Part shown: positions 57,604 through 64,000 of the stretch, piece by piece
Position numbering within the stretch: the stretch's first letter is position 1
How the letters are laid out: each line of letters opens with the position of its first letter
Source: Aliarcobacter vitoriensis
GTDB taxonomy: Bacteria; Campylobacterota; Campylobacteria; Campylobacterales; Arcobacteraceae
Reading direction: 5' to 3'
Length of the DNA stretch: 64,000 nucleotides
NCBI RefSeq assembly: GCF_003316695.1
Contig: NZ_PDKB01000008.1
Coordinates: forward strand, 1-64,000
Notes under the pieces: generated by a model
The model's input: the letters and a program-made list of their open reading frames with translations, nothing else
Databases searched by the model: none
What the model was told of the DNA's origin: nothing
Program-made: the position numbers and the translations under genes

Positions 57604-59415
57604 ATGAAAAAAGCTATAGAATTATTAAAACAACACAATCTTTTAAAAGTTATAGATGAAGAACTAGATATTTATTTAGAAATCCCACATATTGCTTATA
57701 TAGAAGTAAAAAGAGAGGATTCAAAAGCAATTTTATTCACAAAACCAGTAGATAAGAAAACTGGTAAAAAATTTGATATTCCTGTTTTGATGAATGTTTT
57801 TTGTAATGAAGAAGCAGTAAAACTCTTTATAGGTGATGGAGATAAAATAGGAAAAGAGATAGAATCTTTACTCAAATTAAAGCCACCTGTTACTTTTAGC
57901 GAGAAGATATCAACTTTTACAAAGTTATTTTCGCTTAAAAATACAATTCCAAAAAAATTGAAAACAAAAGGTGAGTGTCAAGAAGTGATAAAGCTTGGAA
58001 AAGATGCAAAACTTACTGATCTACCTATTATTACAACTTGGGAGCAAGATGGAGGACCATTTATTACAATGGGACAAGTTTATACAACTTCTTTAAATGG
58101 AGAGTTGAAAAATCTTGGAATGTATAGGCTTCAAGTTTATGATGATAATACTTTAGGTATGCATTGGCAAATTCACAAAGATAGCAACCACTTTTTCCAT
58201 GAATATAAAAAAGCTGGTAAAAAAATGCCAGTATCAATAGGAATTGGTGGAGATCCCATGTATATTTGGTGTGGACAAGCTCCTCTTCCAATTGGGGTTT
58301 TTGAACTTATGCTTTATGGTTTTGTAAAAAATACTCCAGCAAAACTTGTAAAATCTATAACAAATGATATTTATGTACCTGCTGATAATGATTTTATAAT
58401 AGAAGGTTTTGTTGATACAAGTAAATTAAGAATTGAAGGACCTTTTGGAGATCATACAGGATATTATACACTTGAAGAGGAATTCCCTTTTATGGAAATC
58501 AGTGCTATTACAAGTAAGAAAAATCCTACATTTTTAGCAACAGTTGTAGGAAAACCACCACTTGAAGATAAATATATGGGATTTGCAACAGAGAGAATTT
58601 TTTTACCACTGTTAAAAACAACAGCACCTGATTTAGTAGATTATTATATGCCTGAAAATGGAGTATTTCACAATCTAATAATTGCAAAAATAAATAGTTT
58701 TTATCCTGGACACGCAAGTCAGATGATGCATGCATTTTGGGGAGTAGGGCAGATGAGTTTTGTTAAACATGCTATTTTTGTAAACTCTGATGCACCAGAG
58801 CTTACAAATCATGATGAAATAACAAAATACATTTTAAATAGAATCAATATTGAAGATATTTTGGTTTCAAAAGGTGTTGTTGATCATCTTGACCACTCTA
58901 GCCCAAAATTTGCAGTTGGAGGAAAATTGGGTCTTGATTGTACTGGAAATGAGATAGATGAATTTGGAATTACTCTTTTAGGAGATAGTGATTTACTAGA
59001 AAAAATGCAAAATATTTCAAATGATATAAAAGGCTTAAAGCAATATTACACAGACACAAAAAACCCAATTTGTGTAATAAGTGTAGATAAAACTAGAAGT
59101 CAAAAATACCTTTTTGAAGAGCTAAAACCTCTATTTTCTCATATAAAAATTTTAGTGATTGTTGATAATAAATCAAACGATTTGGAAAATACTTATATGC
59201 TAATTTGGAGGGTTGTAAATAATATTGACTCGAATAGAGATTTATATATTAATGGTCAAACTTTATGTTTGGATGGAACAAATAAAAATTCACTTGATGG
59301 ATTTACTAGACGTTGGCCAGATGATGTGGATTGTACAAAAAGTGTAATTGATAGTTTAAGAGAAAGAAAAATTATTGATATAGATGATGAATTTATAAAA
59401 AAATTTTATTTGTAA
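57604..59415 (+). CDS. UbiD-family decarboxylase (menaquinone biosynthesis type)
   Basis: 603 aa, the length of the UbiD-like enzyme found in futalosine-pathway Campylobacterota rather than the ~490 aa UbiD. Motifs: DLPIITTWEQDGGPFITMG near 138, GGDPMYIWCGQAPLP near 215, and EGPFGDHTGYYT near 281, the prFMN/Glu active-site region. It probably decarboxylates the naphthoate intermediate of menaquinone synthesis. It needs prenylated FMN from a UbiX-type enzyme not in this window. AGGGAAGA is the ribosome site. Confidence 0.88.
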   Translation: MKKAIELLKQHNLLKVIDEELDIYLEIPHIAYIEVKREDSKAILFTKPVDKKTGKKFDIPVLMNVFCNEEAVKLFIGDGDKIGKEIESLLKLKPPVTFSEKISTFTKLFSLKNTIPKKLKTKGECQEVIKLGKDAKLTDLPIITTWEQDGGPFITMGQVYTTSLNGELKNLGMYRLQVYDDNTLGMHWQIHKDSNHFFHEYKKAGKKMPVSIGIGGDPMYIWCGQAPLPIGVFELMLYGFVKNTPAKLVKSITNDIYVPADNDFIIEGFVDTSKLRIEGPFGDHTGYYTLEEEFPFMEISAITSKKNPTFLATVVGKPPLEDKYMGFATERIFLPLLKTTAPDLVDYYMPENGVFHNLIIAKINSFYPGHASQMMHAFWGVGQMSFVKHAIFVNSDAPELTNHDEITKYILNRINIEDILVSKGVVDHLDHSSPKFAVGGKLGLDCTGNEIDEFGITLLGDSDLLEKMQNISNDIKGLKQYYTDTKNPICVISVDKTRSQKYLFEELKPLFSHIKILVIVDNKSNDLENTYMLIWRVVNNIDSNRDLYINGQTLCLDGTNKNSLDGFTRRWPDDVDCTKSVIDSLRERKIIDIDDEFIKKFYL

Positions 59416-59427
59416 TAAGAGAAAAAT

Positions 59428-59871
59428 TTGATTATTAAAGCAAAAGAAAATGAATATAAAAATCTTACTGAAATCTGGGAAGATTCAGTAAGAGCAACGC
59501 ACAATTTTTTAAATGAATCTGACATTAATTTTTTTAGACCTAAAATTTTAAATGAATATCTATATGCTGTTCAAGTATATGTTTATAAAGATGAATTAGG
59601 AAATATTTTAGGTTTTATTGGAATTGATGAAAATAAAGTTGAAATGCTTTTTATAAAATCTAAATATTTTAAAAATGGTATTGGTAAAAAACTTTTGCAA
59701 TATGTTATAAAAAATCATGATATTAATGAAGTTGATGTAAATGAACAAAATCTAAATGCAGTAAATTTTTATAAATATATGGGGTTTGAGTTTGTAAATA
59801 GAAGTGAAACTGATGGTTTTGGCAAACCATTTCCTCTTTTACATTTAAGATTAAATCACAGGTCGATTTAA
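59428..59871 (+). CDS. GNAT-family N-acetyltransferase (YjaB-like)
   Basis: 147 aa from a TTG start. It has the YjaB pattern: IWEDSVRATHNFL at the N-terminus, acetyl-CoA loop KSKYFKNGIGKKLL, then VDVNEQNLNAVNFYKYMGFE and a closing DGFGKPFPLLHL. Target unknown. Only 12 bp from the decarboxylase gene, so probably co-transcribed. Its end overlaps the convergent exporter gene by 21 bp. Confidence 0.85.
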   Translation: MIIKAKENEYKNLTEIWEDSVRATHNFLNESDINFFRPKILNEYLYAVQVYVYKDELGNILGFIGIDENKVEMLFIKSKYFKNGIGKKLLQYVIKNHDINEVDVNEQNLNAVNFYKYMGFEFVNRSETDGFGKPFPLLHLRLNHRSI

Positions 59872-60318
59872 TCTTAAAAAATATAAAGATGGAAGAACTA
59901 AACCAAAGGTGATAGCTATTAAAATAGCGATTGCTTTTAAGCCATTGTGAACAAATAGCTCTATAAGTTCAATACTTGCACCAAATCTATTTATGTCTAT
60001 TAGATTTATCATTGCACTAAAAGCAAAAGTCCCTGGTAATATAGGAATTATAGAAGCAACAGTATAAACAGGTCTTGGGATTTTATATTTTCTTGACCAA
60101 TAAAGAGCGATAATACCTATGATTGCTGAAGATAAGAAAGTTGATATTTCTATACCAAAATCCAAGGCTAAAAAAATAGTTCTAAAATCATAAACTATCG
60201 CTCCTCCTAATGCACAATATTTTAATGTATGTTTTGGAACATTAAAAACCATAGCAAATCCAACAGATGCACAAGCGGCAAATATTGCTTCAATTATAAG
60301 TTTTGAAATAAGTTCCAT
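59851..60318 (-). CDS. Threonine/serine exporter, small membrane subunit (ThrE_2/DUF3815)
   Basis: 155 aa, four to five membrane helices (for example LILGAIVYDFRT region and TVASIIPILPGTFAFSAM). The PILPG motif is typical of the ThrE C-terminal half, here a separate gene. It works with the gene directly upstream (3-bp gap) as a split amino-acid exporter. Confidence 0.82.
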   Translation of the reverse strand: MELISKLIIEAIFAACASVGFAMVFNVPKHTLKYCALGGAIVYDFRTIFLALDFGIEISTFLSSAIIGIIALYWSRKYKIPRPVYTVASIIPILPGTFAFSAMINLIDINRFGASIELIELFVHNGLKAIAILIAITFGLVLPSLYFLRLNRPVI

Positions 60319-60321
60319 AAA

Positions 60322-61104
60322 TTATCCTTTTAATCCCAAAATTGCTATTGCTAATATAATTCCCACAGAAGTAGCAAGAGTGAGAATCATCCCATCCATC
60401 CATCGTCCCCAACCCATCATCATATAACCTTTAAATGAATCTAAGATAGAGTTCACAAAAGCAAATCCAGGGGCAAGTAATAAAACACTAGCAGCAAGAG
60501 CAATATTTGGAGTTTCACTAAATCCATATATTTTTGATAATCCAGCAATTACAGTAGCTACAAAAGCTGTTACTCCAAAGCTAATAATCATCACAAATCT
60601 TCTTTTTGCTAGCTCTTGTCTTGTAAACATAGCAATACTTGAAGCTATAAATGTTATTCCAACTGCTTTTAAATCCCCACCTTGTAAATAAGCAAAACTA
60701 GCACAGGCAATTCCTACCATAAAAATAACTAGCCATCTGTTGTAGTAATTTGGTTCGAGTTGTTTTAAAATAGTATATAAATAACTTATATCATAGTTTA
60801 CTTCTCTCTCTTTTTTTTCCATTTTTAAAACTATATTTTGTATTTGACAAACTATATTCATATTTATTGGTTTATGATGAACTCTTCTTGTTGTTGTTAC
60901 AGATTGTCCATGATAAAGTGTTGTTAAAACTATTGCTGATGGAATTAAAGATATTTCAACACTTGAAGCACCTAGAACTTTTCCAAGCCTTTGGGCTGTT
61001 TGTTCTATTAAAATACTTTCAGCTCCATATTCGCTCATTAAAACTGCTGCTTTTATGATACCTCTTGTTATTGTTGATTGTTCTTTGTGAGAAATATTTT
61101 CCAT
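60322..61104 (-). CDS. Threonine/serine exporter, large subunit (ThrE N-half/DUF1212)
   Basis: 260 aa from ATG 61104 (MENISHKEQSTITRG). A TTG 36 bases upstream would add 12 Lys-rich residues and is less likely. The soluble N-terminal ~120 residues (YGAESILIEQTAQRLGKVLGASSVEISLIPSAIVL) are the conserved hydrolase-like part of the family. Five membrane helices follow. Split two-gene form of ThrE; substrate (threonine/serine) inferred from family. Confidence 0.83.
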   Translation of the reverse strand: MENISHKEQSTITRGIIKAAVLMSEYGAESILIEQTAQRLGKVLGASSVEISLIPSAIVLTTLYHGQSVTTTRRVHHKPINMNIVCQIQNIVLKMEKKEREVNYDISYLYTILKQLEPNYYNRWLVIFMVGIACASFAYLQGGDLKAVGITFIASSIAMFTRQELAKRRFVMIISFGVTAFVATVIAGLSKIYGFSETPNIALAASVLLLAPGFAFVNSILDSFKGYMMMGWGRWMDGMILTLATSVGIILAIAILGLKG

Positions 61105-61172
61105 TTTTTTCTTTTTTTTTAAATTTATGAAATTATACAAATTTTGTTATAATAAAGGTTTTAAGGATAAAA

Positions 61173-61505
61173 ATGAAAGATATAACTCAATTTTTTGCAA
61201 AGAAAAATATTTTATTTAAAGATTTTAAAGAAGTTTTACCAAAAGAGTTAAATAGTAGAAAAAAGATACAAATTTTTGTCGGAACTACAATAGATTTGAA
61301 GTTTTATGCAATATTTGTAGTTGATAGTAAAAGTAGATTTATACGAAGAAATGCCGATGATTTGATGGAACTTTGTCAAAGTTTATCAAGTTTTGTCGGA
61401 CATAATTTTAAAGTAAAAGAGTTACTCATAAGTAGCTCACTTTGTTCTAAAGCAAAAGAGTATTTAAAAGAGTTTGGTTGGAGTGTTAGAGTTGATTTTA
61501 TGTGA
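61173..61505 (+). CDS. Uncharacterised small protein upstream of coaX
   Basis: 110 aa, no signal peptide or membrane helix, no family recognised. The core (IQIFVGTTIDLKFYAIFVVDSKSRFIRRNADDLMELCQSL) reads as a beta-sheet followed by a helix. TTAAGGATAAAA is the ribosome site. Its 3' end overlaps the start of coaX, suggesting translational coupling and a real coding gene. It is the first gene of the coaX-hisG-methyltransferase run. Confidence 0.65.
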   Translation: MKDITQFFAKKNILFKDFKEVLPKELNSRKKIQIFVGTTIDLKFYAIFVVDSKSRFIRRNADDLMELCQSLSSFVGHNFKVKELLISSSLCSKAKEYLKEFGWSVRVDFM

Positions 61506-62118
61506 TATTGGAAATACTACTTTTCATTTTTTTATAGATGGAAAACATAAAAAATATTTTTTAGATGAAAAAATACCAAAATTTAAAGAAGATATTTTTT
61601 ATATAAGTGTAAATGAAAAAGCCACAAAAAAGCTACTTAAGAAAAATCCAAAATCGAAAGATTTATCTAAATTTGTAAGTTTCGAGACAGATTACAAAGG
61701 AATGGGAATAGATAGAATATTTGCAAGTTTGTATCAAGAAAATACTATAATAGTAGATGCAGGAAGTGCAATAACAGTTGATATTATAGAAAATTCAATT
61801 AATAAAGGTGGATTTATACTTTTAGGAATTCATAGTTTTTTAAATGCTTATGAAAAAATATCAAAAAAACTAAAAGTTGATTTTGAAAAAAATATTAATT
61901 TAGATAAAATACCGCTTCAAACAAAAGATGCTATTTTGTATGCTTTAATGAAATCTATCATTTTACCTATCAAAGAAGTAAGTTTAAATAAAAATATAAT
62001 TTTTACTGGTGGAGATGGAGAATTTTTAAGCCAATTTTTTGAAAATAGCCAATATAAAAAAGATTTAATATTTGAAAATATGAAAAGGATAATAGATGCT
62101 AACGATTGCATTGCCTAA
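61492..62118 (+). CDS. coaX: Type III pantothenate kinase
   Basis: 208 aa from TTG 61492, chosen because it gives the expected N-terminus MILCDIGNTTFHF with GGAG eight bases upstream. TTG 61474 is an earlier in-frame alternative (214 aa). Motifs: CDIGNTTFHF (phosphate), DYKGMGIDRI and IVDAGSAITVDI (catalytic Asp). It does the first step of CoA synthesis. Overlaps both neighbours, by 14 bp upstream and 23 bp with hisG. Confidence 0.9.
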   Translation: MILCDIGNTTFHFFIDGKHKKYFLDEKIPKFKEDIFYISVNEKATKKLLKKNPKSKDLSKFVSFETDYKGMGIDRIFASLYQENTIIVDAGSAITVDIIENSINKGGFILLGIHSFLNAYEKISKKLKVDFEKNINLDKIPLQTKDAILYALMKSIILPIKEVSLNKNIIFTGGDGEFLSQFFENSQYKKDLIFENMKRIIDANDCIA

Positions 62119-62704
62119 GGGAAGAATTGCTGATGAGACTCTTGATAGATTTGAAAAAGCTTTTGGAGAGAAGTTTATTTTTGAAGATAGAAAACTTATT
62201 ATGGAAAAAGCTGGATTTAAATTTTTAAATGTAAGAAATCAAGATGTTCCAACTTATGTTATGCACGGAGCTGCTGATTTGGGTGTTGTTGGGCTTGATG
62301 TTTTAGAAGAAAAAGAGTATGACTTGATAAAACTTTTGGATTTAAAACTTGGTCGTTGTAAAGTTGCTTTTGGTTTAAGAGCAGGTGAGAAATTAAATTT
62401 TGATAAAAGTAAAATAACAATTGCTACAAAACATGAGAAAATAGCTAAAAAATATTTCGAACAAAAAGCTATGGCAGTTGAGATTATAAAGCTTTATGGT
62501 TCTATAGAATTAGCTCCTTTAGTTGGTCTTTGTGACTGTATAGTTGATATTGTTGAAACTGGCGAAACTATGAAGCAAAATGGTCTTGAAGTGGGTCCAA
62601 CTATTATGGAAACAACAGCACATTTAATAGCAAATAAAAACTCATTTTATGCAAAAAAAGATTTGATATTTGACTTAAAAGATAAATTAGAGAAGTTTTT
62701 ATAA
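62096..62704 (+). CDS. hisG: ATP phosphoribosyltransferase, short form
   Basis: 202 aa, the short HisG lacking the C-terminal regulatory domain. This form needs HisZ for activity, and hisZ is not in this window. N-terminal LTIALPKGRIADETL, GAADLGVVGLDVL, and the PRPP loop CDCIVDIVETGETM are present. First step of histidine synthesis. AAGGAT precedes the ATG. Confidence 0.94.
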   Translation: MLTIALPKGRIADETLDRFEKAFGEKFIFEDRKLIMEKAGFKFLNVRNQDVPTYVMHGAADLGVVGLDVLEEKEYDLIKLLDLKLGRCKVAFGLRAGEKLNFDKSKITIATKHEKIAKKYFEQKAMAVEIIKLYGSIELAPLVGLCDCIVDIVETGETMKQNGLEVGPTIMETTAHLIANKNSFYAKKDLIFDLKDKLEKFL

Positions 62705-63399
62705 TGGGTTTAGATTTATATGCAAAAATAGAAGGATTTTTAGATTTTGAAGAGGAAATTTATACTCTTCATAAAGAGTTTTTAAAATTTATCATTGTAA
62801 ATGATATAGATAATATTATAGATATTGGTTGTGGACAAGGTTATTTTTTAGAAAATTTAAAAATCAATAAAAAAAGATCTTTTGGAATAGATTTGAGTAT
62901 TGAGCAAATAAAAATTTGTGAAGATAAAAACTTAAATGCAAAAGCTATGCCTTTATGTGAAGTTAAAGATAAATTTGATTGTGCAACTGCTATTTTTGAT
63001 GTATTAAACTATATTCCAAAAAGTGAAATAGAAACTTTTATAAAAAATGTTAGTGATATTTTAAATCCAAATGGGTATTTTATTTTTGATGTAAATACAT
63101 ATTTTGGATTCGATGAAATTGCACAAGGAACTATCACAATAGATAATGAAGATAATTTTATAGCAATAGATGCAAATTTTGAAGATAATAAACTTCAAAC
63201 AGATATTACACTTTTTGAAAAAGATGAAAGTGGAAAATTCATAAAAGAGCAAGATAGTATAATACAAGAGTACCATACAAAAGAAGATATTGAAAAACTT
63301 TTAAATATAAATTTTGAACTTATTGAAATAAAAGAGTTTTTTTTACATACAAATGAAGAAGCAGATAAATTAATATTTATTTGTAAAAAAATAAAATAA
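62704..63399 (+). CDS. Class I SAM-dependent methyltransferase
   Basis: 231 aa. Motif I is IIDIGCGQGYFLENL (about 39-53); an acidic FGIDLS strand 2 follows, then DCATAIFDVLNYIP and PNGYFIFDVN. Substrate unknown; small-molecule or protein methylation are both possible. It shares its start base with the last base of hisG, so it is coupled. Confidence 0.85.
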   Translation: MGLDLYAKIEGFLDFEEEIYTLHKEFLKFIIVNDIDNIIDIGCGQGYFLENLKINKKRSFGIDLSIEQIKICEDKNLNAKAMPLCEVKDKFDCATAIFDVLNYIPKSEIETFIKNVSDILNPNGYFIFDVNTYFGFDEIAQGTITIDNEDNFIAIDANFEDNKLQTDITLFEKDESGKFIKEQDSIIQEYHTKEDIEKLLNINFELIEIKEFFLHTNEEADKLIFICKKIK

Positions 63400-63409
63400 T
63401 ACTTTAAAC

Positions 63410-63430
63410 TATGTGTAAAAAATACACATA
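63410..63430 (+). terminator. Hairpin after the methyltransferase gene
   Basis: TATGTGTA and TACACATA form an 8-bp stem with an A5 loop. There is no T-run after it, so it may be a weak terminator or a 3' stabilising hairpin. Confidence 0.4.
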
Positions 63431-63503
63431 ATTAAATAATAATTATTAACTATTCTTATTTTAACCCCTATAAAATAATCTAGTAAATATAATAAAAACA
63501 GTT

Positions 63504-63509
63504 TATAAT
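63504..63509 (+). promoter_or_regulatory. Promoter -10 before the chemotaxis receptor
   Basis: TATAAT about 30 bp before the TTG start, in an AT-rich context; no flagellar sigma-28 pattern was seen. Confidence 0.4.
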
Positions 63510-63538
63510 AAATATAAGTTAAAAAAGGGGAGATAAGC

Positions 63539-64000
63539 TTGAATTTAAACTCATTAAAAATAAAAATCTTAGTAATTACGTTGATACCAGTTATAATAGG
63601 TATATTTGTTCTTTCTGGTATAAATTTTGAGAAGACTCAGAATACATTAAATAGCACTTTAGATAAGTTTGAGATTGCTATTACAAAAGAGAAAGAATCT
63701 CTTATTAGACATGAATTTGAAGTTGCTAAAAGTTTAATTGATACTATAATTGCAAAAGAAAGTGATATAGAAACTGCAAAGTTGAAAGTTATTGAACTTC
63801 TAAGTGGAATTAGATATTTAGATGACAAAAGTGGATATTTTTTCGCTTATGAACAAAGAGCTGATGGATACTATTTTGGCTTTCATCCTGCAAATCCATC
63901 TTTAAATAACAAAAAAACTGATATAAAAGCACCTGATGCAAAAGGATATGCTTTTAGAGAAGATTTAATCAAATACGCAAAAGAACAAAAATATATAAAT
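63539..64000 (+). CDS. Methyl-accepting chemotaxis protein, sCache sensor (partial, 3' end missing)
   Basis: 154 codons to the right edge, from TTG 63539 with GGGGAG six bases upstream. A membrane segment is at about residues 9-29 (ILVITLIPVIIGIFVLSGI). A predicted periplasmic helix follows, then a single-Cache sensor (IRYLDDKSGYFFAYEQRADGYYFGFHPANPSLNNKKT), whose GYFF and HP motifs are typical of sCache_2 receptors for small acids. The HAMP and signalling domains lie beyond the window, so the receptor call is inferred from the sensor domain. Confidence 0.7.
   Translation, partial: MNLNSLKIKILVITLIPVIIGIFVLSGINFEKTQNTLNSTLDKFEIAITKEKESLIRHEFEVAKSLIDTIIAKESDIETAKLKVIELLSGIRYLDDKSGYFFAYEQRADGYYFGFHPANPSLNNKKTDIKAPDAKGYAFREDLIKYAKEQKYIN

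Overview
The window is AT-rich, densely packed DNA from a member of the Campylobacterota, most likely the Arcobacter/Aliarcobacter group. The evidence is a Wolinella/Campylobacter-type frdCAB operon followed by a dynamin pair, the ahpC/fdxA and ndk-DUF177-rpmF-plsX-fabH blocks in the order I recall from Campylobacter jejuni, poly-G tracts of the phase-variation kind, a UbiD-family decarboxylase of the menaquinone type, and a complete 2-methylcitrate cycle, which C. jejuni lacks. No tRNA, rRNA, CRISPR array or insertion sequence was seen.

Layout. 1-6.1 kb: the end of a probable ORF6N-type protein, a PhnA-domain protein, an HPP membrane protein, an L,D-transpeptidase, a MotA/TolQ-like plus MotB/OmpA-like ion-motor pair, and a D-2-hydroxyacid dehydrogenase. 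6.3-8.7 kb: a TonB-dependent receptor broken at a G9 tract. 9-16.1 kb: a divergent HTH protein and prpB-prpC-acnD-prpF for propionate (2-methylcitrate) catabolism, with strong intrinsic terminators inside the cluster. 16.2-21.8 kb: a lipoprotein hydrolase, an autotransporter, a damaged sensor kinase with its own G9 tract, and an intact OmpR-type response regulator. A near-identical 31-bp element, made of TGTGR-like half-sites 11 bp apart, lies upstream of the hydrolase and in the autotransporter promoter, and suggests a local regulon.

21.8-34.2 kb is housekeeping: murI-dnaX-thioredoxin-like-hemC, gdhA, rho, ahpC, fdxA and the ndk to fabH operon. 34.2-42.6 kb holds frdCAB (menaquinol:fumarate reductase), a double-hairpin terminator, two dynamin-like GTPases and a small unknown protein. 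42.8-57.3 kb is a 14-gene Complex I operon, nuoA-B-CD-E-F-gltA-G-H-I-J-K-L-M-N. It has canonical NADH-input subunits NuoE/F, a shortened NuoG, and the citrate synthase gene embedded between nuoF and nuoG. 57.6-64 kb: UbiD-family decarboxylase, GNAT acetyltransferase, split ThrE-type exporter, an unknown protein-coaX-hisG-methyltransferase chain, and the start of a chemotaxis receptor.

The genes describe a respiratory, organic-acid-using bacterium. Propionate carbon enters through prpBCF/acnD, citrate synthase is expressed with Complex I, and fumarate reductase and menaquinone enzymes serve the anaerobic branch. The most interesting parts are the two poly-G loci, the shared operator-like element around the autotransporter and two-component system, the terminators inside the prp cluster, gltA inside nuo, the isolated MotAB/ZorAB-like pair, and a strongly structured intergenic element after the TonB receptor.
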